Assembly: GCF_001431525.1 (NCBI RefSeq)
Contig: NZ_LDJH01000017.1
Span: 84,074-148,073 of the forward strand
Length of the DNA: 64,000 bases
Reading direction: 5' to 3'
DNA from: Stenotrophomonas koreensis
GTDB lineage: Bacteria; Pseudomonadota; Gammaproteobacteria; Xanthomonadales; Xanthomonadaceae
Below, one piece after another: positions 8,738-16,118 of this stretch; the stretch's first letter is position 1, and every line of letters starts with the position of its first letter. The notes beneath the pieces are model-generated. The model saw only the letters and a program-made list of their open reading frames with translations. It had not been told where the DNA came from and did no database searches. A program made the position numbers and the translations under genes.

Positions 8738-9361
8738 TTACCGGGGTGAAGCGTCAGGTGAGACGGAAACATCCTGCTGCGGGCGCGCCAGAAAACGCCG
8801 GATACCCCGGCGCAGCAGCGACCACGTCAGCCACATCAAGGTGGCGATCAGCGCACTGGCACCGATCAGGAACACCAGGGCCAGCACCGGGGAAACCACT
8901 GCCAGCAGCAATGAAAACAACGCCACGCCATCTTCCCACAACGAAGCCAGCCAGTTGCTGGCAGGTTCGGGCGAGGTATTGAGCAGCATCCGGGTGCCGC
9001 TTTTGATGCCATGGCTGGTCAAGGCCACACCAGCGCCGGCGGCCAGCACGCCGTTGCTCAGTTCGCCGTCCGGCGACAGTGCCGCAGCGGCCAGGAAGGC
9101 ACCGGCCGGTACCCGGGTCAGGGTCTGCAGCAGGTCCCAGACCGAATCCACACCGGGCAGTTTGTCGGCGAAAAACTCCACCGCTGCCAGCGCCCCGGAG
9201 GTGCCCAGCACCCACCAGGAGGTGGTGGCCTGCAGCGCTGGCGGCAGCTCCACCCAGCCAAACAGACCGGCAATGCCGACCCCGAAAACGGTCAGGTAAA
9301 CACGGATGCCCGCCAGCCAGGCCAGCAGGATGCCAGCGGTGAAGATGTGTGCTTCGGACAT
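8738..9361 (-). CDS. DUF4126 family membrane protein
   Basis: The 207-residue protein has four to five hydrophobic segments and the family's N-terminal GIRVYLTVFGVGIAGLFGW and central ALTSHGIKSGTRMLLN stretches. The function of DUF4126 is not known; it is an inner-membrane protein. Its stop lies 29 bp before the FimX-like gene on the same strand, so it is probably the first gene of the signalling operon. It is divergent from the DUF6776 gene. Confidence 0.85.
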   Translation of the reverse strand: MSEAHIFTAGILLAWLAGIRVYLTVFGVGIAGLFGWVELPPALQATTSWWVLGTSGALAAVEFFADKLPGVDSVWDLLQTLTRVPAGAFLAAAALSPDGELSNGVLAAGAGVALTSHGIKSGTRMLLNTSPEPASNWLASLWEDGVALFSLLLAVVSPVLALVFLIGASALIATLMWLTWSLLRRGIRRFLARPQQDVSVSPDASPR

Positions 9362-9501
9362 GGCAAACCACCCACACCAGGGAGAGAAGACCGCAACTAT
9401 CTGCGATGGCGGCGGACAATGCCAGTTTTCCCTTGCTCATCGCTTGCTGGCTAAACTCCAGCGATGGTCGCCGGTCAGGCGGCCGCCGCAAGGAGAACGT
9501 C

Positions 9502-10221
9502 ATGACGCCCCCCCGTCCCAAACGCTTCAAGATCGTCGCTGACGGTCAGGCCGAGGCACCGTTGCGCCGGTACTGGTGGCTGCTGCCGTTGTGGTTGTTG
9601 TCGCTGCTGCTGGTGGCCTGGCTGGCCCACAGCACCAGCGGGGGCAGCGCCGGCACGCTTCAGGACCGGCAGGCCCTGGCCAAGGCGCAGCAGCAGATCG
9701 AGCAGCTCAGCCGCCAGCAGGCCACCGCCCAGGCCTCCGACCGGATCAGCCGGGCCGCCCTGACCGATGTGCAGGCCTCATTGGCCGAACGTGAGGAAGA
9801 AATCGCCGGCCTGCGCGCGGATGTCGCCTTCTACGAGCGTCTGGTCGGATCCACCAGCCAGCGCAAAGGGCTCAATGCCCATTCTGTGGAATTCAGCCAG
9901 GAAGCGGCAGGCAGTTGGCACTACACTGTCGTGCTTACCCAGAACCTCAACCGTGGCGCAATCAGCCAGGGACAGATGCGCTTCTCCGTGGAGGGCGTCA
10001 AGGATGGCAAGCTGACCACGGTGAGCTGGGATGAACTGCATCAACGCCAGGGGGTAGCGGGACAGGCCTATTCGTTCCGTTATTTCCAGCAGCTGGACGG
10101 CAGCGTGATGTTGCCGGCAGATTTCACACCGCAGCGTGTACGGGTAAGCCTGTCCGGTTCCGGCGGCAACACCGTGCAGACCTTTGATTGGAAACTGGCT
10201 TCAGGCGCCAGAGGGGGATGA
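9502..10221 (+). CDS. DUF6776-type membrane-anchored coiled-coil protein
   Basis: The 239-residue protein has a basic cytoplasmic N-terminus, one transmembrane helix (about 24-43), a coiled coil (50-110) and a C-terminal beta-rich domain of about 120 residues, probably periplasmic. It is in an operon with bactofilin: the ATG of the next gene overlaps its stop (ATGA). This pairing is common in the family and suggests a membrane partner for the bactofilin polymer (inference). AAGGAGA lies 6 nt before the ATG. Confidence 0.75.
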   Translation: MTPPRPKRFKIVADGQAEAPLRRYWWLLPLWLLSLLLVAWLAHSTSGGSAGTLQDRQALAKAQQQIEQLSRQQATAQASDRISRAALTDVQASLAEREEEIAGLRADVAFYERLVGSTSQRKGLNAHSVEFSQEAAGSWHYTVVLTQNLNRGAISQGQMRFSVEGVKDGKLTTVSWDELHQRQGVAGQAYSFRYFQQLDGSVMLPADFTPQRVRVSLSGSGGNTVQTFDWKLASGARGG

Positions 10222-10643
10222 CAGACGTGTTGGGAAAGAAAAGCGGGCGTGACAGCCAGATGGTCGTGGACGCATTGATCGGCCCGCAGGTGGTCATTCG
10301 TGGCGATCTGGAATTTGCCGGTGGCCTGTATGTCGAGGGCAAGGTGGTCGGCAAGCTGGTCGCCAGCGAAGGCGCCAAGGCGATGCTGACGATTGCCGAA
10401 AACGGTGTGGTCGAGGGCCAGGTCGTGGCCTCCACCGTGGTCATCAGCGGGCGCATGGACGGCGACGTGCACGCCAGTGAGCGGGTCGAGCTGACCGCCA
10501 CCGCGCGGGTCAATGGCAACATCCATTACCAGGTGGTGGAAATGGCTGCCGGTGCCCAGCTCACCGGGCGTCTGATCCACAGTTCGGCCAATGAGGCTGA
10601 ATCGGCCCCGGTCAGCCTCAAGCTGGCGGCCTCCAACGCTTGA
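10218..10643 (+). CDS. Bactofilin family cytoskeletal protein
   Basis: The 141-residue protein has the bactofilin core (about 20-120): hydrophobic beta-helix repeats of the type [20 protein letters not shown]. Short unstructured ends flank it. Bactofilins self-assemble without nucleotide into membrane-associated filaments that position cell-wall or polar machinery. Translation is probably coupled to the preceding DUF6776 gene through the ATGA overlap. Confidence 0.92.
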   Translation: MTDVLGKKSGRDSQMVVDALIGPQVVIRGDLEFAGGLYVEGKVVGKLVASEGAKAMLTIAENGVVEGQVVASTVVISGRMDGDVHASERVELTATARVNGNIHYQVVEMAAGAQLTGRLIHSSANEAESAPVSLKLAASNA

Positions 10644-10647
10644 AACG

Positions 10648-10665
10648 ATGGGGGCTTGCCCCCAT
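10648..10665. repeat. Intergenic hairpin before erpA
   Basis: A perfect 7-bp stem ATGGGGG/CCCCCAT with a CTTG loop lies between the bactofilin stop and the erpA start, with no T tract. It may be a weak terminator or an mRNA-processing structure. Confidence 0.5.
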
Positions 10666-10675
10666 CCTGAGCAGC

Positions 10676-11065
10676 ATGAGCACGCTGATTTCCCTGCCCG
10701 GGGCTGCTGCCCCGGCGCCTGACTACCAATCCCTTGACCGCCCGATGCAGTTCACCGCCGCTGCTGCGGCCAAGGTGCGTGAGCTGATTGCCGAGGAAGG
10801 CAATGCCGACCTGGCCCTGCGCGTGTACATCCAGGGCGGTGGCTGCTCCGGCTTCCAGTACGGTTTCGAGTTCGATGAAAACCGTGCCGAGGATGACCTG
10901 GCCATCGTCACCGAAGGGGTGACCCTGCTGGTGGATCCGCTCAGCCTGCAGTACCTGATGGGCGCCGAAGTGGATTACAGCGAAAGCCTGACCGGTGCCC
11001 AGTTCGTGATCCGCAACCCGAATGCCAGGACCACCTGCGGCTGCGGTTCGAGCTTCAGCGTCTGA
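10676..11065 (+). CDS. erpA: Iron-sulfur cluster insertion protein ErpA
   Basis: The 129-residue A-type carrier keeps the three cluster-ligand cysteines: C57 in GGGCSGF, and C121 and C123 in the CGCGSSF tail. ErpA delivers Fe-S clusters to targets such as IspG and IspH. The N-terminus is about 15 residues longer than in E. coli. I chose the ATG at 10676; the frame runs upstream to the bactofilin stop. Confidence 0.93.
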   Translation: MSTLISLPGAAAPAPDYQSLDRPMQFTAAAAAKVRELIAEEGNADLALRVYIQGGGCSGFQYGFEFDENRAEDDLAIVTEGVTLLVDPLSLQYLMGAEVDYSESLTGAQFVIRNPNARTTCGCGSSFSV

Positions 11066-11070
11066 ACAGG

Positions 11071-11090
11071 CTTGCCGGCACGCCGGCAAG
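11071..11090. repeat. Intergenic hairpin after erpA
   Basis: A perfect 8-bp stem CTTGCCGG/CCGGCAAG with a CACG loop begins 6 bp after the erpA stop. It has no T tract. Confidence 0.5.
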
Positions 11091-11107
11091 CGGGCAGGCT
11101 GGCGGCC

Positions 11108-12010
11108 ATGAACCCGACTTTTGCAGCCTTTGCCGCCCACGCCTATACCGAGGCGCGGCTTGACCGTGCCGACCCCCTGCGTCATGACAGCGCTGCGCTG
11201 GCGGCGTTGTGGCCGTGTGCACGCGTGCTGCGGCTGGACCCGGAACTGCGTGCGGTAGTTGATGCCGATGGCCAGTGCCAGCCCCGGCGGCCGGCGGCGT
11301 CACTGGATACGCTGCCGGCCGATGCCCTGTTCCTGGGCATTGATCGCGACGATCAACTGCCCTGGTTTGCCCGCATCGAGCCGGTCGCCGCCGATGAGCC
11401 GGTGGTTGAACTGCGCCAGGCCGCCAGCCAGTGGCCGGCAACGATGGCTGCGCGTTTTGCCTATGCCCGCGGCATGCTGCACTGGCAGCAGCGCACCCGT
11501 TTCTGTGCCGGTTGTGGCCAGGCGCTGGCGTACGAGCGCGCCGGGTTTGTCGCCCGCTGCCAGGGCTGTGGCAGCGAGCATTACCCGCGGGTGGACCCGG
11601 CGGTGATCGTCGCGGTCGAGCATGAGGGCCAGCTGCTGCTGGGCCGCCAGGCCAGCTGGCCGGCAGGCCGCCACTCGCTGATTGCCGGCTTCGTCGAACC
11701 GGGCGAGACCCTGGAGCAGGCGGTGATCCGCGAGGTGCACGAAGAAACCCGCATCCATGTCGAGCCCAGCAGCTGCCGCTACCAGGGCGCGCAACCTTGG
11801 CCCTTCCCCGGCGCGTTGATGCTCGGTTTTGCTGCCACCGCCGTCGGCGGGCAGCCGCAGGTCGATGGCGAGCTCGAGCACGCGGCCTGGTTCAGCCACC
11901 AGGACATCGGCCTGGCGCTGGCCGAGGCCCATCCCACGATCCACCTGCCGCCGGCGCTGTCCATCGCGCGCAGTTTGATCGCGCACTGGTACGATCGCGG
12001 CGGGCAGTAA
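11108..12010 (+). CDS. nudC: NAD+ diphosphatase / NAD-capped RNA hydrolase
   Basis: The 300-residue Nudix enzyme has the NudC layout: an N-terminal domain, a four-Cys zinc ribbon (CAGCGQ then CQGCGSEHYPR), and a Nudix box GFVEPGETLEQAVIREVHEE. It continues to a C-terminal SIA-type segment (SIARSLIAHW). NudC cleaves NAD(H) to NMN and AMP and removes NAD caps from RNA. The ATG at 11108 lies 42 bp after the erpA stop. The gene is followed closely by ampE. Confidence 0.92.
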   Translation: MNPTFAAFAAHAYTEARLDRADPLRHDSAALAALWPCARVLRLDPELRAVVDADGQCQPRRPAASLDTLPADALFLGIDRDDQLPWFARIEPVAADEPVVELRQAASQWPATMAARFAYARGMLHWQQRTRFCAGCGQALAYERAGFVARCQGCGSEHYPRVDPAVIVAVEHEGQLLLGRQASWPAGRHSLIAGFVEPGETLEQAVIREVHEETRIHVEPSSCRYQGAQPWPFPGALMLGFAATAVGGQPQVDGELEHAAWFSHQDIGLALAEAHPTIHLPPALSIARSLIAHWYDRGGQ

Positions 12011-12035
12011 CGCCGGCTCGGCACCAGGAGAGAAC

Positions 12036-12887
12036 ATGTTGGTTGCATTGGTGGCCACCCTGTTGGCCATTCTGCTTTCCCAGGTGGTTCCGGCGCTGGT
12101 GGATTGGCGGCAGCGGGCATTGGCGTGGTGGCCGCGCTGGCTGGCGCTGAGTGCCGGCACATCACCGTGGGGCTGGCTGGTCAGCTGGCTGCTGCCGCTG
12201 CTGGCGCTGGCCTTGCTGCAGTGGCTCGCGCGCGACTGGTTGTTTGGAACGGTCTACGTCGTGCTGAGCGTGCTGGTGCTGGTGTTGAGCTGGGGGCCTG
12301 GGGATCTGGAGCGCGATGTCGAGGCGCTGATCGAGGCCGAGGATGCGCCAGCGCAGGAAGCGGCGCGTGCAGCGCTGTATGCCGACATGAATGAGCCCGA
12401 CCGCGAGACGGCGCCGCTGACCCGTGCGGTGGCGGTGGCGTTGTTGCGGCGGGCACTGGGCGTGGTGTTCTGGTTCCTGCTGCTGGGCCCGGTGGGCGCG
12501 CTGGGCTACCGCCTGCTGGCCAGCCAGTCCACGCAGGCCGGCCCGCTGAGCCTGGCCGCGCATGAGCGCCTGCGCGGCGTATTGGCCCTGCTGGAATGGC
12601 CGGTGGCGCAGCTGGCGGTGTTGTCCTTTGCGCTGATGGGGAACTGCAGTCCGGTGATTGGCGCCTGGCAGCAGCAGGGGCGATGGCAGGCGCCGTCGCT
12701 GGAAGCACTGCTGGGGGCAACGATGGCCGCTGCCCTGCCGGAGGAAGAGGACGACAACGATGCTGGCGTGTCTTCCTTCTGGCAGCGTCTGCCGACGCTG
12801 CGCCGGGCCATGCGCCTGAGCTGGCGCTGTATGGGCCTGTGGTGCGCGTTGATGCTGTTCTGGCAGCTGGCTGCCTGGCTGGGCTGA
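12036..12887 (+). CDS. ampE: AmpE-like inner-membrane protein
   Basis: The 283-residue protein has four transmembrane segments (about 1-20, 50-90, 150-175, 265-282). It carries the AmpE/CobD-like signature FWFLLLGPVGALGYRL, and a cytoplasmic loop holds the acidic GPGDLERDVE motif. In other bacteria ampE is linked to ampD, the anhydro-muropeptide amidase that controls beta-lactamase induction. Here it follows nudC and no ampD is next to it. Its molecular role is not settled. Confidence 0.8.
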   Translation: MLVALVATLLAILLSQVVPALVDWRQRALAWWPRWLALSAGTSPWGWLVSWLLPLLALALLQWLARDWLFGTVYVVLSVLVLVLSWGPGDLERDVEALIEAEDAPAQEAARAALYADMNEPDRETAPLTRAVAVALLRRALGVVFWFLLLGPVGALGYRLLASQSTQAGPLSLAAHERLRGVLALLEWPVAQLAVLSFALMGNCSPVIGAWQQQGRWQAPSLEALLGATMAAALPEEEDDNDAGVSSFWQRLPTLRRAMRLSWRCMGLWCALMLFWQLAAWLG

Positions 12888-12910
12888 TCCGCCCCGGCCG
12901 GTGCCTTGGC

Positions 12911-13336
12911 TCAGCCCGGGGCCAGCCAGCTGAAGGGCTGCCACGGCAGATTGCGCGCAATGCCATAGCTGGCCAGCAGCACGCCCCAGGCAACCGGACG
13001 GCACAGCTGGCGCGCCAGCGGCAACAACGCAGCCGGCAGCAGGCCGGCGCCGTGGGCGGTAAGAATGGCCAGTGCCGGCAGGCTCACCACCAGCAGCGGA
13101 TTCATTGCCAGCGCGGCGGAAAGATCGAAATGGGCCAGCGCGTGCAGGCAGCGGGTGGCGCCACAGCCCGGGCAGAACAGCCCGGTGATGCTGAAGAAGG
13201 GACAGGCCGGCAGCAGGCTGCCCGGCTGGTTGGGGTCAACCAGGCGCAGCAGCAGCAACGCGCCGGCACCACCGCCACTGACCAGTGCGGCGGTGGCAAG
13301 ACGATGGTTGGCCAATCGGGCAAGTCGCTTGCGCAT
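12911..13336 (-). CDS. DUF2752 family membrane protein
   Basis: The 141-residue protein has the DUF2752 signature CPFFSITGLFCPGCGATR and HALAHFDLSAALAMNP, with three or four hydrophobic segments. Function unknown. The ATG at 13336 is preferred to a TTG two codons upstream. It is the last of three small membrane-protein genes on this strand, the others being a CD225-type and a TM2-like protein. Confidence 0.85.
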   Translation of the reverse strand: MRKRLARLANHRLATAALVSGGGAGALLLLRLVDPNQPGSLLPACPFFSITGLFCPGCGATRCLHALAHFDLSAALAMNPLLVVSLPALAILTAHGAGLLPAALLPLARQLCRPVAWGVLLASYGIARNLPWQPFSWLAPG

Positions 13337-13348
13337 GAGCAATCACCG

Positions 13349-13378
13349 GCAGGCCGGCACAGTGCTGTGCCGGCCTGC
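13349..13378. repeat. Long intergenic inverted repeat between CD225 and DUF2752 genes
   Basis: A perfect 14-bp inverted repeat (13349-13362 with 13365-13378) fills much of the 57-bp gap between two genes on the same strand. There is no T tract. It may attenuate transcription or stabilise the upstream mRNA. Confidence 0.6.
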
Positions 13379-13393
13379 AAGTCCAGGCAAGGC

Positions 13394-13669
13394 TCAGTAG
13401 CTGCCGGACATCGCGCCCATGCCGCCCACGACCACGAAGAACAGGATGTACAGCACGGTCAGGCCGATGGCGACGCCGGCGGAGATGATCGCCCACTTCT
13501 TGGCACTGGCCGAGGCGGCCTGGGCACCGGCGATATCGCCGGCGGCGACCAGGCCATTGACCTTGGCGGCCTGGATGATCGAGACGATGCCGGTCGGCAG
13601 GCAGCAGAACAGGGTGGCCAGGATGGCCCAGACCAGGTGGTTGGGAACCTGGGTGGAAGCGTTGTTCAT
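13394..13669 (-). CDS. CD225/dispanin family protein
   Basis: A 91-residue protein with two hydrophobic helices. It carries the CD225 core NHLVWAILATLFCCLPTGIVSIIQAAKV split over the first helix and loop, including the conserved CC and the A-K-V segment. This family includes animal IFITM proteins; bacterial members have no assigned role. It lies between a TM2-like and a DUF2752 gene on the same strand. Confidence 0.88.
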   Translation of the reverse strand: MNNASTQVPNHLVWAILATLFCCLPTGIVSIIQAAKVNGLVAAGDIAGAQAASASAKKWAIISAGVAIGLTVLYILFFVVVGGMGAMSGSY

Positions 13670-13787
13670 GATGAAAGACCTATGGGTGGAAGAACTGGGG
13701 AAACAGCGCGGATGAAACTGGAAGGAAATGCCCATTCATTATCGGTGTAGCGCACAAAAACTGCAGCCGACCAATGGCCAATGGGCA

Positions 13788-14108
13788 TCACTTGGCCGAG
13801 CGCGCCGAGCTTGCCGCCCACAGCGAGGAGACGATCACCGCCGCGATCCAGCACAGCGGCCAGGTGATGTAGCCGACCAGCACGAACAGCAGCACGAAGT
13901 TGACCGCGCACACCAGCCACCAGCCAAACATCAGCAGCAGCCCGGTGACTACGTTGCCGGCGTAGATGTGGCCCAGGCCGAAGATCTGGAAAAATGCCGG
14001 CAGCACTTCCAGCAGGGCGGCCACGCCCGGCGATTTCTGCGGGTGGTAATGGTGGTGCACCACCTGCGCTGGTTGTACGGGGGCAGGGGGTGGCAATGAC
14101 GAATTCAT
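13788..14108 (-). CDS. Small TM2-like membrane protein
   Basis: A 106-residue protein. The Pro/His-rich N-terminus (VHHHYHP) is followed by two or three hydrophobic segments. The FGLGHIYAGNVVTGLLLMFGWW stretch, split by the first helix, resembles TM2-domain proteins. AAGGA lies 6 nt before the ATG at 14108. Function unknown. It heads a minus-strand series with the CD225 and DUF2752 genes. Confidence 0.65.
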   Translation of the reverse strand: MNSSLPPPAPVQPAQVVHHHYHPQKSPGVAALLEVLPAFFQIFGLGHIYAGNVVTGLLLMFGWWLVCAVNFVLLFVLVGYITWPLCWIAAVIVSSLWAASSARSAK

Positions 14109-14173
14109 CGGCAATCCTTGGCGGGTGGCGGCGACACGGACGGTTGGCCCGGGCCGCCGACACGGAGTTGAGG

Positions 14174-16069
14174 TCAGGCATGCTCGCCGCGCAGGCCGCG
14201 CACGCAGGCTTCCAGCTCGGCAGCGGTGCTGCTGGCCGGCAACGCTGCCTGGGCAATGACCTGGATACGTGCACGTAGACGCCGCGGCACCCGCATCCGC
14301 CCCAGGCGGCTATCGCGGCGGCTCCACATACTAGCCCACATGCCGCGCAGTGCCATCGGCACCACCGGTACCGGGCGCCGTTGCAGGATCTTTTCCACGC
14401 CACTCTTGAACGGGTTGATGTTGCCATCGGCGGTGAGCTTGCCTTCCGGGAAGATCAGCACCAGCTCGCCGTTGGCAAGTGCCTGGTCGATGCTGTCAAA
14501 GGCGCGCTGCATCAGCGCGGCGTCTTCCTTCGGGCTGGCAATCGGGATGGCCTTGGCGGTGCGGAAGATCCAGCGCATGAACGGGATGTTGAAGATCCGG
14601 TAGTACATGACAAAGCGCACCGGGCGCGGAATCACCGCCGCCAGGATCAGCGCATCCATGTAGCTGACGTGGTTGCACACCAGCACCGCGGCGCCTTCGT
14701 CGGGCACATGCTCCTCGACCCCGGCCACGCGCAGGCGGTACAGCGTGCGCACCATCAGCCAGCTGGCAAAGCGCATCGCAAATTCGGGCACGATCGAGAA
14801 GATCCAGACTGCCACCAGTGCATTGGCGATGGCCAGCGCCAGCAGCAGCTGCGGCGCGCTCCAGCCCAGCAGCTGCTGGGTCAGCAGGCCCACGCCGGCG
14901 GCGGCGACGATGAAGCCGGAGTTCTGGATGTTCAGCGCGGCAAACACGCGCGCCATCTGGTGGTTGGGGGTACGGCTCTGGATCAGCGCAAAAAGCGGCA
15001 CCACGAACAGGCCGGTGGAAAAGCCGATGCCGAGCAGGTCGATGATGATCCGGGTGCTGCCGGGCTGGGCCAGGAAGTCGGCCAGCTGCAGGCCGCCTAC
15101 CGGTGCCGCGCCCGGGCGGGCGAAGTACAGGTCCAGCAGGAAGGCGCTCATGCCGAACGCGCCCAGCGGCACCAGGCCGATTTCCACCGTGCGCCCGGAC
15201 AGCTTTTCGCACAACAGCGAGCCGGCCCCGGTGCCGATCGAAAACAGCGCCAGCGCGGCGATGTAGAGCAGGCTGGAATCGGCCACGCCGCCGAGGTTGC
15301 GCTCGGCCCAGACCGGCAGCAGCGAGGTGATGATGGTGCCGAAGAACCAGAACCAGGACACGCCGAGGATGGCGTTGCGCACCGCCAGCTGCTGCTTGGC
15401 CAGGCGCAGGGCGCGCAGCGATTCGGGCAGCGGGTTCCAGCCGATGCGCAGCCCCGGCTCGCCGGCCGGCAGGCGCGGGATCAGCCGCGCCACCAGGTTG
15501 CCGGCCACCGCCAGCAGCACGATGGCCGTGGCTGCCACCACCGGGCCCTGTTCGCCGGCCAGGTAGAAGATCAGCCCGCCGGTGATCATCCCGCACAGGA
15601 TCGAGATCGAGGTGCCCATCTCGACCAGACCGTTGCCGCCGGTCAGTTCCTCCGGCTTGAGGATCGCCGGCAACACCGAGTATTTCACCGGGCCGAACAG
15701 GGTGGACTGCACCCCGGTGGCAAACAGTGCCACCAGCAGCAGCGGCAGGTTCTGGCTGACAAAGCCCACCGCCGCCAGCGACATGATGGCGATCTCCATC
15801 GCGGTGGTGATCACGATCAGCCGTTGTTTTTCCAGCTTGTCGGCCACCTGCCCGGCAATGGCCGAGAACAGGAAATACGGGGCAATGAAGATGGCCGGGG
15901 CCAAGGTGGCATACAGCCCGCGCTGGTCCGCATCCAGGCCCAGCCAGAACAGCAGGCCGATGATGGCCTGGCGGTAGACGTTGTCGTTGAAGGCCCCCAG
16001 GGCCTGGACGAGGAAATACGGTGCAAAGCGGCGCTGGCGCAGCAGGGCAAACTGGTTGGGGGCGGACAT
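14174..16069 (-). CDS. MFS transporter fused to a 1-acylglycerol-3-phosphate acyltransferase domain
   Basis: A 631-residue fusion. Residues 1-415 form a 12-helix MFS domain of the lysophospholipid transporter (LplT) type, with the family's GAFNDNVYRQA start. Residues 425-631 are a PlsC-like acyltransferase with NHVSYMD (HX4D), and FPEGKLT. By analogy to E. coli LplT plus Aas, it could flip lysophospholipids inward and reacylate them (inference). No acyl-ACP synthetase domain is present. The ATG at 16069 fixes the start. Confidence 0.88.
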   Translation of the reverse strand: MSAPNQFALLRQRRFAPYFLVQALGAFNDNVYRQAIIGLLFWLGLDADQRGLYATLAPAIFIAPYFLFSAIAGQVADKLEKQRLIVITTAMEIAIMSLAAVGFVSQNLPLLLVALFATGVQSTLFGPVKYSVLPAILKPEELTGGNGLVEMGTSISILCGMITGGLIFYLAGEQGPVVAATAIVLLAVAGNLVARLIPRLPAGEPGLRIGWNPLPESLRALRLAKQQLAVRNAILGVSWFWFFGTIITSLLPVWAERNLGGVADSSLLYIAALALFSIGTGAGSLLCEKLSGRTVEIGLVPLGAFGMSAFLLDLYFARPGAAPVGGLQLADFLAQPGSTRIIIDLLGIGFSTGLFVVPLFALIQSRTPNHQMARVFAALNIQNSGFIVAAAGVGLLTQQLLGWSAPQLLLALAIANALVAVWIFSIVPEFAMRFASWLMVRTLYRLRVAGVEEHVPDEGAAVLVCNHVSYMDALILAAVIPRPVRFVMYYRIFNIPFMRWIFRTAKAIPIASPKEDAALMQRAFDSIDQALANGELVLIFPEGKLTADGNINPFKSGVEKILQRRPVPVVPMALRGMWASMWSRRDSRLGRMRVPRRLRARIQVIAQAALPASSTAAELEACVRGLRGEHA

Positions 16070-16118
16070 CCATGGCTCCTTCAATAGCGCTGTGAGCCTA
16101 GCAGAGCGCCTGCGGTTT

